Assembly (NCBI GenBank): GCA_022432975.1
Contig: CM039502.1
Location: 76,937,330-77,001,329 of the forward strand
Direction of reading: 5' to 3'
Source: Begonia masoniana
Taxonomy: Eukaryota; Streptophyta; Magnoliopsida; Cucurbitales; Begoniaceae
Length of the DNA: 64,000 nt
Shown here: one piece after another, positions 31,201-45,789 of the stretch
How the letters are laid out: each line of letters starts with the position of its first letter
Position numbering within the stretch: position 1 is the stretch's first letter
Program-made: the position numbers and the translations under genes
The notes under the pieces: model-generated
What the model was told of the DNA's origin: nothing
Database searches by the model: none
What the model saw: only the letters and a program-made list of their open reading frames with translations

Positions 31201-34200
31201 ATATTTTAGTTATATAGAGGTATTTAGGGTATTTAGTGAGTGATTCAGTTAGGATCTTGTCAGTATTTTATTATTGCGTTGGTTATATATGTGGGACGGA
31301 GGGAAGAGAGAGGGTGTGGAGAATATTGAGGGAAATAGTGGGAGAGTGCAAAGGCTCTACAATTCCTCTGCAAAGGAGAGAGTTGAGGCTCTATAATTCC
31401 TCCACATTTGTGTGGGTGTGTGGACGTTGTGTTCTTGTATTTTCTTTCTGAGAAATCTGAATAGTAGGCTACTTATCACAATACTCCGCTAACCCCGGCC
31501 CCTGCGCGGTTCTTTGATGGATCCCTCAGTTATTTGAGATTGTTACACAAAAGTAAGATATCTAGGCAAGCCAGATGTAGTACATAATGTTGGTATTCAA
31601 TTTGTCAAAAGTTTCTCTTGACATATGTTTGTTTTCTATTTTATGGTTCTTATTTGCCATTGATTCTGTTATTTCTCTCTCTACACATTTGCAACTTTTA
31701 ACCTAACATTTCCATTTGAAATTTGTCATGTCTCGTTTATTTTTGGAGGACCTGCAAGGACAACACTGATAAATCATTTGCTGATTGTTCAATCCCTCAA
31801 GAAAAATCAAATGTAGAAATCAATGCTGAGCTGGAAATATCAGAGGCCTCTGGTGATGACGAAGCTTCACGTGCCCACCGAACTTATAGACTATCGGAAA
31901 ATCAGCGGTCAAAAGGTACTTGAATGTGCTAAAGATATCCCTATGTAATTTATTTTTATTTTGATTATACTTGCTGCTTATGTTGCAAATTTTTATTTTT
32001 CATTTGGGCTTTGATATATTGTGGTTCTAAAGTTTTTATTTTTTGCGGTGGTTTAATTTATTGTAGTTTTACAAGAGCGTGGATATACAAGAATCAAAAG
32101 CAATCATTATCTGCACCGAACTCGTAAATCCCAGACTATCGATGAGGTCCTTAACTTGTTTATGCTTCTTACTAACGTTGCACCTGGGTTTAGAAAACAC
32201 ACAATTTTCTATTTTTAGTGCCATGCAAGTATAAGATTGAGTGCCCAAAGCATCAGATTCATTTTTGTGGCCTGGGCTGCTGCTTATGATGCATTGCCAA
32301 TTTGTTTGGTACCAATTTTTTAAGTCTTCTAATTAACATGAAGATTAAAGAAGCCTATAGTAGATAGGTTAAAACGAGAGCTTTCTGATTATAATTTTTT
32401 CCATTAAACGTGTGGAATTATGAGGCTATTCTTAAAAATAAATAAGGAAGAGTGGGAATATTTGTACTGATCTAGATTGATGATCTTTTGAACTGCTGTT
32501 GGTTGCAGTTGAAGTTAGTCTGTGTTACACTGTAGAAAATTTTGTTGGCCTATCTCTTCCTAAAGTTTTGATATTTAGAAATATAGGGATTTTTATTTCT
32601 TCTTTTGTCAAAAAATTGCTTGTCATCTTAGTTCATTTTTTCTTTCATGTCAACCAAATGTCACGATTTTATAATTCTTTGAGAGACATAATTTTGTTTT
32701 ATTATATGCCATGAGTTCTTTTTTACTTCGTTTAAGACACATACAATTAATTTAGATACCACCGTCTATCTTTTTAGGGGGATAAAGTTATTATAAATCT
32801 ACTTATTCTAACTATTGAATTGAGGTCTTTTTTTATAAGGTTAGCTCATTTTTCTTTTATTAGGATTTGAGGTAAATTCAATGATTTGAATTTTTCTTAA
32901 ACCTTAATTTATTTGTAGTCCTTACAAGTGAACTATTTTGATTGGAGAGGAGGCAATCATAGAAATTGGAACTAAAGATTTCCTCTTGTTAACTTATTTT
33001 ATCTAAAATATTTAAGCTACTGAGTTGCGGTGAATACAATCATATGAATTACTTTTTAACAAAAGTAAATAGTGCACATCTTATATTTTTTTGTATCTTG
33101 TGTGGAAGTGGCTAAATTAATGTGATTTATGTGTTATGCCTGTTTAACTTATGCTAATTATCATATATTAATCAGATAATGATTTGCCATTGCAAAGCAC
33201 CTTATAATGGCAAGGTTGGCTGTGGAGATGAATGCTTGAATCGCATGCTTAATATTGAATGTAACCGAGGCACGTGCCCCTGTGGTGATCTATGTTCTAA
33301 TCTACAGGTACGCCAATTATTAAATATGGATGTAAGTCTTTTCTTTGTATGATGAAGTGAGACTAATGTACATTTGTTGATATAATTTTGTCCTCAGTTC
33401 CAAAAACGCAACTACGCTAAGTTAGGACGTTTAAAATGTGGGAAAAAGGGTTTTGGATTGCAGCTGCTCGAGGATATATCCCAAGGACAATTCCTCATTG
33501 AATATGTCGGAGAGGTAACTTGGAAAATAGTTTGCCTGTTTATTTTTGCAAGTTTATTGTAAAGGAGGATTTAATTCCCTCATGACACTTCCAATATTCT
33601 TTCTTAATGAATTCCGTTTTATATAAAAAAGGAAAATAGTTTGCCTCTTTATTTTGCCAAAGAAAAAACGTTTACATGGAAGAAGAATACAAATATTGAG
33701 TAATAGCTAGTTAAAAATTTGTAATTTGGTTGTAATAGCTAAATGATTTTGAACCATGGTCTATTCCTTGTACCATGCATTATGTCAAAAGCTCACTCTC
33801 AATCTATTTTTCTATTTCTATCTTCTATCAGGATTTGATGTATGTGAAAAAAATTAAATCCACATTTTCTTACCTATCTCAAATTTCAAAGTGATTATTC
33901 AGTGAATTATAACAAAGGTATGGGCCATGTACAGCATCAGAATCTATCATTGAGTATATGTTCAGGGGATCTTATGTATATGACTATGTTCAGAATGATG
34001 CAAAATACACGAATGCTTAATGTAGATGGACAAAACCGTTTTAATAAATCTATGCAGGAAAGATGATAGTCTTCTTTAAATGCAAAGGACAATTTTGGTG
34101 GTGTATAAAGATTGAACATCTTTAATGATTAAAACTTGTCCTAGGCAATTTCCGCAAACACATTTATTTTATTTGTTTTGAAGGTTTGCTTTCTTTACTC

Positions 34201-37200
34201 TTGGTTGCATTTTATCAATCAATTCTGAAAAATGTGCTTAATTCATGATAGTTTAATTTGTCAAGATCTTCTTCAGCAAAAAGTTTCTAATGGGTCGTCT
34301 AATCAGGTGCTTGACATGCCTGCTTATGAGGCTAGACAGAAAGAATATGCTATGTATGGCCATCGACATTTCTACTTCATGACCTTGAATTGCAATGAGG
34401 TTTGGAGACATGTCGTTTCATTTATTCACTAAATACCTTCAATCATTGGAACTGTTGTTGTCACCTTTTTCAAGTTATTGTGATAGTAACTCATCGACCT
34501 GTAGAGAGTAACATTATTCTGAAATGTGAATTAAACTCTACGCGAATGGATACCTAAGGATTTTACTACTTTTATTGAGCGAAATGATAATGGATCATAC
34601 TTGCATGAAGATACATGTGCATCTGATAGTTGGGTTGCTTTTATCTATTGATTTTTGTCTTTGGTCTTAGTAATTTATGAATCATATTATGTAAACTCGT
34701 GCCTTCAATTTTTTTTCCTTTTGTTGTCATTATAAATTGACAATATCTTGAGTGATTTGTGATTCTGAATGGTCCGCTGAGCTTGGCTCTATATGGTATC
34801 TCTAATATATGCACCATTATTTTTGTAATGGGGTCTCTTTAGATTTGAATCACATACCACTTACAAGAGTAACCCAGGATGCTTCCTCAATTTGTAAGTC
34901 AGTATAATTAGTTTATTTGATTATTTTATTACATGGTCATTTCAGGTAATAGATGCGTCTGCTAAAGGAAATTTGGGTCGTTTCATTAATCATAGTTGTG
35001 AACCTAATTGTCGCACGGAAAAGGTAACTCATATTATTTATCTGATAGTGGTTAACTGCAGCCTGTAGTTTTTTCCTTCAGAGTAAATCCTTAAAGTAAT
35101 GGCGTTTCTTTTTTTTTCTTCTTTTTGTTATAACTGGTAGAATTTTATTCACTTATCAGTTACTGCTATTGAATCTTTCTGGATTAGAATTTTTGAAAAT
35201 AAGAACTATCAAAGCTGTAATTATGGTTGTAAATTGATTAAAAACTTTGGTATAAACTTTATTTGCAAATTCTGTTTCATATTTCATTTGGATTTTGATT
35301 AACAGAGCAATTTTTATTATTATTTGGTTTATTTTGTTTAAGTTACCTAGACATTTTAAGATCACGAGAGGATAAGCATTTCTCTGAAAAAAATATTGAA
35401 CCAAGATTTACTTGTTTGGAGTTGACTGGCTGCAATGTCCTCAGCTGATATGAGAGAAAGGAGGACATTTCAGCAGGAGCATCTTAGTTCCCTTCACTCT
35501 TTTGTTTTAAGAGGAAATGCTGTTTTAAATGAAGATCTAAAAAAGAAGAGTAACAAATCCTCATTAATAAAACAAAACAAACTAGGAAATTAAGCTTAAC
35601 GATGATCTCACCTCGCATGTTATATTGCTCTGTCATTCCTTATTAATCTTTATGTTGTATTTTTTTTATTATTTATCCTCTTAAGAATGTAAATTATAGC
35701 ACTCATAATGTATCTCGTTAACTGTATCAATAAGTCTCATTTTCCTTTTTTCTGGTATTTGATTTCGATAGTTTTATATGCGAAAACACAGTCATGTTAT
35801 ATGAAGTATTCACACGACATATTTGGTGGTCGACTTGATTGGTGTCAATTTTATATGGATATTTCCTAGTTACATTCTAATTAACTACAGTTTCTGAAAA
35901 AAGTATTGAATCTTTCATAAAAGCTTTGGTTGCATCATTTTTATTTTGTTCTCATTATTTGTTTTTAGTTTGTTTTACTGCAATGTCTCATGCAACTCAA
36001 CTTTTCTTTATTCTTAAGGAGTTCCATGTTTTTTTTCTAACTCTCAATTTTGTGAACAGTGGATGGTGAACGGAGAAATTTGTATTGGACTGTTCGCTTT
36101 AAGGGATATTAAGAAGGTATGTTTGATTGCATTATTTAGTTTTCACTGTCATTCTTTGGTGAATTCTGTTAACTGTAGTTGTTGCCTGTTACTGAGTATC
36201 AGTATAATGGAGTTTATTTGAAAGGTGGAGTTTTAGTTCAAGATGTTTGTCTCTCATTGCCTATTTGTTATTACACACACACATAAAATTTACAATAGAG
36301 ATGTGCTAGCCTTTTCATTTTTCATAATTTTGTCAGGGTGAAGAGGTGACTTTTGACTACAATTATGTGAGGGTTTTTGGGGCAGCTGCTAAAAAATGTT
36401 ACTGTGGTTCTCGTCACTGTCGTGGCTCTATAGGTGGGGATCCACTTAATTCTGGAGTTATTGTTCAGAGTGATTCAGATGAAGATTATTTGGAACCTGT
36501 GATGCTTCTTGAAGATGGTAAAGCCAATGATGGTTTGTCTACTCGAGCAAGTTCCTTCGATTATACTGAAACTCTTACTGTAGAGAGTATATCAAATACT
36601 AAAGATGAAGTGGATACATTTAGATCTTCTGTTGAGCACTTAGACATTACAAGAGAACAAGATGAACCATTAAATGACTCTGACTTTACTGCTCCTCAAT
36701 TACAAAGCTCACTTGTATATGAGAAACTAATGGTAAAAGTACCTTCTGCAAGTCAAGTGCTTGAAAGTTCTCAGCAAACAGATATAACCAGTAAAACCAC
36801 TTCGACTGCTCATCTAGACATCATTGTTCAGAGTCCATCTCACAAAAATTCTTGCATTGCTGAAGATACCGAGCCTTCTTGTCTAAATTCAATGAACAAT
36901 AAGTCATTGTCTGATGGTTGTGATTCTAATAAGAAGTTTGATGCAGTTGAACACAAGCGGGTGTCTTCAAAGCGACGCCCTCTTGTGAAGACTTCACGTA
37001 AATCTGGCTTTGTTAAGAAAGGAAATGTGACTAATGATCCTTTACATTCCAACAAAGTACCTGTATTGGTCAACAAACTGCTATCTGTGAAGCCAAAGAA
37101 AATAATGGAAGCTTCAGGTCGCTTCGAAGCAGGTTTGGCTTTCTTTATTTTAGTTCGTGTAGTATTTTAGCTTTATTGCATATCAGATTGCTTTTGAGAA

Positions 37201-40200
37201 ACAGACAATGCAAGTTAAATTTTAAAGGTCCATTATATGGATTATTGCAATTAAATCGTGATGTGAAAGTATTTAGTACATATTGGGGCTGAAAAAATGC
37301 TTGAGCATTCCTATTGAAAGAAGCAAAAAAAAAAAAAAAAAGAACGTTGAGCAAGGAATCTAATATACGTGAACAGATTATGTTACTTTTAGTAGTTATA
37401 ATTCATGACCGAAATATCAATTGTACTGTTTATCATATCAGCGAGATATGTCTATGTTCTACTAGACTTTTGTAAATGTAAAATGTTTAGAAGAATATAA
37501 TATTGACCAATTTTTAGTTTTAGCTGCGTATAAGGACATTAGTTTTATATCTATTGACTATTACTATTATTTATTTGTAATATAATTCAATTGATTGTTT
37601 CTCTTAATTATGTGTAAGTAATATCAGTTTGGGACTCTTGTCTGGTCTTGTTCATTAAATTATAATTTGTATGCGAAATGATAAAGATGTGGAGTTTACA
37701 TTATGAATAAATAAGTTTTTCAACTATCTTTTAGATACTATTTGATTTAATTTGATGTTTTTTCTTTTAACTCTTCTAAAACTTTGTTGCATTACTACTA
37801 CTTTTTGTTAAGTGTGGTTTATTTGTAGGAACTCAGTAAACTAGATGAGGATATCATGGTCTAAACAATTCACTTAATTATCACTCCCACATCTTAAGTT
37901 CGTTTTCTTTCCACACTAATGGTCTGGATTATGATGACTTCAAGATTGATACTTGAAAAATGTCTTGTGATTTTCGTTGTTTTCAGTTGAGGAGAAACTT
38001 AATGAGTTGCTGGACACTTGTGGGGGGATAAGCAAAAGAAAGGTGAGTAATTGCAACATTTCAAATCTCAGGCTTTTAGTTTGTTGCTGTTGATTTAGTC
38101 AATGTTTCTCGTGACTTTTTGTTTATCTGTCCATGTAATGTTTTTTGATTAAGTTTACTGGGAGTCTAATTATTTGTTTCTTATGAGCTTTTATAAATTT
38201 TATTTTATATTTTAGTTTAAGATTTTGCTGATTTTGTTTAATACCTTTTTTCCACACTGTTCTCCTCGGCATTCTCCTCAATACTGATTTTATGCCACTT
38301 TCTACAAGTTTCCTTTTTTTTTCTTTGTTTAATTTTTTTTTTTTTTTTTTGTTATTCTCCACAATTATATTTAGAGCAATTGGTAGAATCTTTTTATAGG
38401 CCTTTAGAATGAGACGTTGATCTTGGTCACCCATGAATACTTGTATCCATTTAGGTGTTTTCCTTCAATTCTTAATGTGGTTCTTGAATATCTTCAGCAT
38501 TTCTTTTTCTCTTATTTCCTTTAGGACGCTGCAAAGGGCTACTTGAAACTACTGCTTCTCACTGCAGCCTCAGGTGATAGAGTTAGTGGCGAAGCTATTC
38601 AAAGGTTGTTTCAAATGATAATTTCTATTTGTTATGTTAAGCTTTTTTTTTCACAATAATTTAAACGATTAAATCTACCTACACCCAATATATAAATTAA
38701 TATTAGTGGTAAGTTAAGATGATACTAGAAAATTAGATCTCGGAGTTCAATTTATTACTTTAACCCAAAATAAAATTAAAAAATATTATTGTGTAAGGAT
38801 TATTAAAATTAGACCTAGACGTACAAAGGAGTGCAAAGAGATATCATAAATGAAGTTTAACTTTAACATACAAAAATCTTAAACTTTTGGAATAGTGGTT
38901 GTATTATAAGCTTCCTACGAATTCATTCATTTGAATAATTTTATCTTCTTTTTTCTTGTAATTCATGACAGCAATAGAGACCTCTCAATGATCCTTGATG
39001 CTCTTTTAAAGACAAAGTCGCGAGTGGTACTGACTGATATCATTAATAAAAACGGTACTATTTGCTGAACGTTGTGTTGTAGTAGCCAACTTGGAGTTTC
39101 CTTCACGTTGCTGAAAATATGTTGTGCTACTTAATTTTTTATTTGTCGTCACTCCTTGTCTCCTTTTCAGGTCTGCAGATGTTGCACAACATGATGAAAC
39201 AATATAGGTGTGACTTCAAAAAGATTCCTATCCTGCGAAAGCTTCTTAAGGTGCTTGCCAAACTCCTTTTTTTTCATCTCAATTCTCGTCTTCTTCTTCC
39301 TTTTTTTTATATATTTTTTTAATTATTATGAAAAAAACATAGCCTAGAAAATTATCAGCTCATTTTTATTACCATTGTGCATCCATATATTCTGAGATTG
39401 TATGGTAAATTATGTACAAGAAGAGGAGTGTTGACTTACCCTTTGGCATGACAAATATTTTAACATGAGAAGATGTCAAATACATTTGCTAAAATCAAAT
39501 CGTTTTGAAGGAAAAAATTTCTGCTCATTGGACCCATGAATGGTTTTTATTTCTTTTTCTATTTTAATAAAAAGTATGGAAAGAATATATGTGCGCGTAT
39601 TTAATCATATTATTTATACTATATACCTTTCATAAGAAACAAATTTTTATCAAAGAACCGTAAGGGTTACAAGAGGAACAATAGACTATTCTTTCACTGT
39701 AGAGCGCAAACTAACTCTCAACAAAAGTCCTCCAACTCGAGAAAACCTAAAAGCATGGATTGCATTTTGTCAATGACCCAGCTTGCTACCAAAGCTTGAC
39801 ATTTTCCTGCTGAGAAATACAAGTAATTTTCTTTTTGTTTTCAAAGGTGGGTGTTGTGCCCCGGCTCTCAATTGAAATAGAGAGCATAGTATATTTTTAG
39901 CTGTGATAAAATAGATATTGTAGGAAGATATAGGGAAGTGAACTAAGAAAAATGCCGATATAGTCTACCCTACCATAATAAAACTTGAAGAAACCAGAAT
40001 TTAGAAGAAGTCCCCACCCCGTCTTTGACAAAACCTGACTAGTCATCATCACCCATCTTCAAATTAACAAATGTTTTGAACAATGAGACTACTTGAAGAA
40101 GAAAAATTCAAAAATTCTCTGAGCAAGACATTTGCTTTCCCATATTCATATTCATTAACATTGTCCCACATATATGGTGTCTTAAACTTTAGCTATTTCA

Positions 40201-43200
40201 GAAGCCATTGCATTAAATTCTTCGAACTTCCTGCTGAGAAACTTCGAACGGTTTAATCTATCACGTTTAAATAATAACAAAGCACTTTGCCTATTCGAAA
40301 AGAAAGATGCATATCCAAGCTTGCCCGAATGATTCTGAACCCTATCTTTCAAACTACAACCAACCTTGCCACTCTCAAAATCTATTCTCCACTGGTTCTG
40401 GAAAGCACCAAATTTTGCAATAACCGCTTTCCTTTATAACTTGTTATTTTCAATTACTCACCTCTATTTTCATTTCCCTGATAAAGCTTCTTTGAAACAT
40501 TTTGAACTTTATTTTCCAAACTTGCAAAGGAGATAGACATGCACACATCGTGGCAACCAACAAGGTAAATTTTATTGTCTACTTCAGCTGCATTTTAAAA
40601 AAATTCCTCATAATATATTCCAGCCATTTCTCAGAAAAGCTGGTGTAAAATAAAAGAAGCTAAATGGTTGGGGCTTTCCGAAAAAAGTTCTTTAATAAGC
40701 GTTACCTTCCTTTTCTTGAAATGAATTGGCTGTTAAATAAGGAGAGCTTTCTCTTGACCCCTTCTATGACCAGATCTAATACGCTTGCAATTCCTTTAGA
40801 GTAAACACAAGATTAGTTTTGAAATTCTGACGCATGCCAAAATAAGGCTGAAAATCTCCTCGAAAGTATAATTATTCTCCTTTTTATTCCAATAATTGAC
40901 TTTAAGAATAAGGTGGTGTGAAGAGACCTTCAGCCTACTAGAATTGTGAATATGAGACTCCGAGCATCACTGTGCAATGGAAAATGAGATTCAGTCTTTA
41001 TTTTTATTTTTCTCAATGCTGTGGCTCGAGACAAATAGCTGCCTAGGGTTTCTTATTTGAGTCGTACCTTGTGTGAACACTTGTAATCCAATTGTGGAAA
41101 AATCTTCACTCATCAAATTTAACAATAGAATAATTTATTGGTAAAGAAATTTAGAAACGAGGAATAAGGTTATATTTTTTGTAGTTTGTAAATGTTAGTT
41201 GAGTTTTAAGTTTCAAACTACAATTTTTTGGTTCAAGTTAGGTTGAATTTTTTTGCTCTTTGCTCAAGTGAATTTTATTATGTAAAACGTTAATGGTTGA
41301 ATTTATTCGTATTATGAGATACAGTTAACGAGTGATTGCATAAATTTGTGGAATACTAAACATAGTTTCTGAACATAAAGAAAGCGTAATCGCTGAATTG
41401 TTTATAATTTGATATTAGATCATGAAAAGGTAATTTTGAAGAATAATTGTATTGGCTATAAAGACTACCATACTTACTAATACTTGCTTTTCTTCATATT
41501 TGTAGTATTATTTTAAATAATTGGAACTTAACATTATATTGAATTTTTGAACTCAATATTATTTTAAAACATTGGAACTGAAATAATGTTTATCAACCTT
41601 AACTGTAGGTGTTAGAGTATTTGGCAGTGAGAGAGATAGTTTCTTCTGAGCATATTAATGCTGGTCCTCGCTGTCTAGGAATGGAAAGGTTGGTGATTAA
41701 CAGATGCCTTTCTTTTTGTTGTTTATTTATTTTCTCCTTCTTATTTGGATTTATGGAAAAATGCAATTTGCTTTATTCCTCTTCAAGTTCTGCATTTTAT
41801 AGTGGAAATAAGTAACCATTAGTTATTCATTTTGGATTGAGTGACTGTTTCGTTGTCTTTTATTAGAATATTACTAGTTGATTTAACTAATCTTAAGGAT
41901 TGCACAAAGTGATAATCAAATATAGGGTTTCAAAAAGAAATCTGTAATTGTGGGTAGAACTGGTAAAACATGTTGATGAAGTTAAGTACCTGGTGTGTTG
42001 GATGTGGTCTTGGGGGAACAACGTTGAATTGAGAATAAAGGAAGGAAGGATGAACTCAAAATGATGACCCCTTACTTGGACGATAAAGTTTGAAATTGAT
42101 GTATGGAAAATAAATCTCAGATATGAGATTAAATTGTTCATTCATTGTTGAAGATATGGAACTTTTCACTAGGATTGAGGAGATTGAAGGCATGATAATT
42201 GTAAGCTTCGATACTGATAAATTATTTAAGGTTTGCAACTGTTGAGCATGTGGGCTGGGGACACTGGATCACCTGGATTTCAGGTCTTTCTTTCAGTTCT
42301 TTTAACCTTTTAGTTCTCTATCATTCGCTGATGAGCTTGGATAATTTCCCTGCTTCTCAATATTTTAGGTAGAGTAATCCTCTTTCCTTGGTCCTCTAGA
42401 TGTTGGTGTGAGGAGTATTGATAAGGGTAGTGGTTTTACCAAACCAGCTTTTAGTTACTGCGGGATAAGTTCTAGATCTCTCCTTTCCAGTCTGAGAATG
42501 ATACCTTTTTTTGTTTCAGAGAATGGTGAGGAAAATGTTAAAACTATTTAACCATGTAGTTTTAGGTGCAGTTTAGGCGTTAAAATTTATTCCTAGAAAC
42601 TTCTTGGCACAGTCATAAATTCCCGGGATTTGAACTGAAGATTGTGTTTGGTGATGACCGCTGCTTGCCACTCAAAACACATTCTAATTTTCTGTAGAAA
42701 CTCGTGTTCTTTAGACTGCTGGATTCTTGTATAGAGAGAAAATTTGTGACGATTGGAACTTGAATTGGATGAAGGGGGGAGGGTTTTGTTGTGTTCTGGT
42801 GCAATGAGTGCTAGAGAGCCGACTCACATCTACTTTATGTGCTCTTTAAATGCCTTGTCATAAGAAAATGATTTGGAGAAATTATGGAGGATTTATCGGG
42901 GCTTCTTGTTATGAAATATTGCGCATTCCGGGTAAAAAAGCATTTGAACTAATAAATCAGTCCAAGTAGTAGTCAACTGTAATTATGAGTTGATTCTTTA
43001 TGTTGTGTTTTAAGTGATTTTTGAGGCTTGAATTTCCTGCTGTTTAATTTTAATTTGGAAGGGTTTACTTTGTACAATGTTTTCACAAGCAACCGACATC
43101 TAATACTATGGCCTTCTTGTGTGGTGGTTTCCAATCAACCAATCTTAATGAATGATAAAACTATTCCTTGCAGATTTAAAAGAAGCTATTCTTCTAGTGT

Positions 43201-44490
43201 ATGAAGTCATATTTTCTTGCGTATTTATAGGATTTTTTAATAATCGATAATCATTATGAGGTGTATTTGCAGTTTTGCGGAGTCGATGCTGTCACTGACG
43301 GAGCATGCTGACAAGCAGGTAGGGTGTGTTTATGTGGGTTGACCAGATACACATTGATTGTAGTTTTTTGTTTTTTAATATGAGTTTCTTTGAAAACTGT
43401 TAGTAATTAATTCATTGTGACCTTGTAGGTCCATCATATTGCAAGAAAGTTTCGGGACAGATGGATTCATAGGCCTCTCAGAAAATTTATCAAGGAGAGG
43501 GATGATGGGAGGATGGAACAACACAAAGGTCCAACAGAAACCATTGATGGTGTCAAGCATTTAGTGGTTGCTGATGCTGCTATACATATTAATGTCGGAC
43601 CAGGCTGTTCTATATCTCCTATGAATGATCATATAGATACCTCCAAACCTCGTAAACGTAAGAGTCGATGGGATCAGCCAACAGCTTCTATAGCAGAGTC
43701 AAGAGCTCTTCAGCCCATGGAACAGAAATTAGAATCCAGTCTATCGAATGGGGTAGGTGACTTAATAGTTGTTTGTGGAGACAAAGTTAACAGCTGTGTG
43801 GAAAGTAATTCTCTTGTCCACAACTTCTGTCAACACCACAAGACCAAGTCAGAAGATGGAGATCTAAACAACACAGATGATGTTCCTCCCGGATTTTCAT
43901 CTCCACTTTACTCTATAGAATCTTCAAATGCTTCGCCTGCTGCTGTTGATCTACCTCAATCAATTAATGGCCTTTCAAAATGTTTTTCTACTGTAGCTGG
44001 GCATCTTCAAGAGAAATTTATTTCTCGTTTGCCTGTTTCCTATGGAGTTCCATTGTCTATTGTGCAACAATTTGGGACATCGCAGGCTGAAAATCTGGAA
44101 AATTGGATTATTGCTCCAGGAATGCCTTTTCATCCTTTCCCCCCTCTGCCACCGTCTAACCAGGAAAAGAAAACATCTCCTCCTTCTCATGCTCCAATTA
44201 AGAAACGGCCAGAGGAAAAACAGTGGGATAACTGTGGTCCTCACAGTAGTTATGAAGGTGAAAGTTCTCATGGCTCAGTAGTTTCTAACCAACCATTTTT
44301 GGATGGTCCACCTGGAAGCAATCAACACCCAACTAAACGAGCCAGGGGATCGTCCTGCGATCTAGGAAAAAGGCACTTCAGACAGCAAAAGTGGGATAAT
44401 GCGTGCGATGGCCCTCCTTGGTTACAGAGAAGGAACGACTGGGGATATCTAGAGAATATTCAGGAGGGCCAATATCCTCCCCCGGCCTAG
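25263..44490 (+). CDS. ASHH2: Histone H3K36 methyltransferase, ASHH2/SDG8 (EFS) type
   Basis: Coding exons: 25263-27744, 27907-28114, 31749-31915, 32067-32146, 33176-33307, 33398-33514, 34307-34399, 34946-35023, 36060-36116, 36337-37132, 37987-38042, 38525-38604, 38972-39054, 39171-39250, 41609-41688, 43273-43318, 43429-44490. They sum to 5697 nt, 1898 residues. Domains: a long acidic, disordered N-terminus with a basic nuclear-localisation-like patch (about 457-480); CW zinc finger with C873, C876, C899, C910; AWS (about 980-1023, Cys-rich); SET (about 1024-1148) with NHSCEPN at 1108-1114 and DYNY at 1145-1148; post-[11 protein letters not shown] ending at C1166; a C-terminal region with KSRWDQP. 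This order is diagnostic for plant ASHH2, which writes H3K36 methylation in transcribed chromatin and controls flowering and carotenoid/defence genes. All catalytic elements look intact. Confidence 0.95.
29373..31478 (+). mobile_element. Gag-only non-autonomous LTR retrotransposon (TR-GAG type)
   Basis: LTRs 29373-29674 and 31176-31478 (302/303 bp, TGTTAGAAATAA...TTATCA) are flanked by the perfect target duplication CAATA (29368-29372 and 31479-31483). A primer site TGGTATCAGAG begins at 29676. The 1.5 kb interior holds only gag-like sequence and no pol. LTR-flanked gag-only elements have been described as TR-GAGs; it presumably used enzymes of an autonomous gypsy relative. It sits in sense orientation in an intron of the ASHH2-like gene. 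Confidence 0.9.
29702..31116 (+). pseudogene. gag of the intronic TR-GAG element, frameshifted
   Basis: The ATG at 29702 opens a gypsy-type gag: N-terminal coiled-coil-like segment, then LEMPVFTGG, a deletion near 30045-30120, then the capsid signature [15 protein letters not shown] (about 30145-30190) in another frame. Further on, [14 protein letters not shown] (about 30887-30930) is a C-x2-C-x7-H-x2-C knuckle typical of gypsy gag, again in a shifted frame. At least two frame changes are needed, so it is not translated as one protein. Confidence 0.75.
39251..41608 (+). other. Large ASHH2 intron without recognisable element
   Basis: A 2.36 kb intron between exons encoding RKLLK and VLEYLAV. 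About 39640-41100 is less AT-rich than its surroundings and may be an old insertion, but I found neither terminal repeats nor a conserved coding motif. Confidence 0.5.
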
Positions 44491-45789
44491 GGGATAAAGT
44501 TACTGCAGAATTTATATTGACCAGATGAAGTAATCAAATGAGTGACAGTGCTTTCGGTATATCATTCATAAAATGAAAAATCAGCATTGGTTTATAGAAA
44601 AATTTCTATGGGCGGTGGATCTATTTTATGGTTGATGGATTCTCAATTCTTTTGTCTCTGGCCTTTCTGGTTCATGTCATCAACTCCTAGATTTGGTCCA
44701 TCATACAACCTCTTAGAAAGGTAGGCATTCGTGTATTTTCACATAAATTCATTAAATTAGTTCATCAATGTGTTAGGATATGAATGGAAATAAGAGGTAC
44801 ATGTTGATTTCTTCGCATGTTTTTCTTATCCGTTTTAATGATTCGTTGGATTCACTCAAAAGGAAATTCAATGATCTTCCTTGTACTTAAATTCGCTATT
44901 TTTTGAAGCTCATATAAATGGGAATATTTCTTTTTTTTCATCCCCATCTTATCTTCACTGACAAGATTTGTCACAGCAATAGCCTAGGTCTTTGCTCTTC
45001 TTTGTTATTTGTTTTAGTTGTGAGGAAGATCAATTGCAGTTGGGGTGAATAATTGTGGTAGTTGTATTGACAATGTTACTGATATGTTGCTATATCTAGT
45101 TCATATGTGAAAAACCCTTCTGTTCATGTATTTTTGTTGGCTAAAATTCCTCAAGTTTAATATATTGTCAGCATTGTTATGAATATAGTCTATGATATCA
45201 CCTATCGCTGATAATATTATTTACTTTAATGATTGCTGATCAATTACTTTCTTTTGATGAGACTGTATTCATCATTTGTGTAAATTTTCTGTGCTCGAGC
45301 AAGTATTATTACCATGTGAAAGAGAAAAGTTGGAAGTAGATAATTTTCTTTGGTGATATGATATTCTTGAGGAAGTAAGAAACAACACTACTCAGCTTGT
45401 GGTGTGCGTATAGGAGACATGAATGTTTATGGCTAAAATTCCTGATTTGTGAAGAATTCTACTTTACCTTACAGGTATTTTTGCCTCGGCTATCTAATTG
45501 TTTCAATTTCGAACAAGCATGAACATAACGTTACAAATTGAAGTTTAAAATGTGATTAAATGCTGTGAAAATATGTATTTTTTAGTATCTGCTTGGATTA
45601 GCGGAGATTGCATATCAGTTAACTTTGTTATTATGGAATTTTAAATGGCAAGCTCAGTCCAAATTAGATGCAAACCTCCAAGTCAGTAGTAAATAAGGAT
45701 TGCATACACTTTATTTTTCTCTGTTGGATACAAATCACGATAAATTATATTTCCCTCTCGTATGTTATTTTTAGCCTCTTAATCATTGC
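44491..45789. other. Convergent intergenic region
   Basis: Between the stop codons of the ASHH2-like gene (+) and the GST gene (-). AT-rich, with short chance ORFs only. It must hold both 3' UTRs and poly(A) signals, but I could not single out specific sites. Confidence 0.6.

Larger units (their letters stand above)
28115..31748 (+). other. Large ASHH2 intron with retroelement
   Basis: This 3.6 kb intron splits the last Trp codon of the CW finger core (TG|G). More than half of it is the gag-only retroelement at 29373-31478; without it the intron would be about 1.5 kb. The remaining flanks are AT-rich and show nothing else. The splice sites (TTG|GTATGT and TTTTGGAG|G) keep the frame. Confidence 0.85.
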
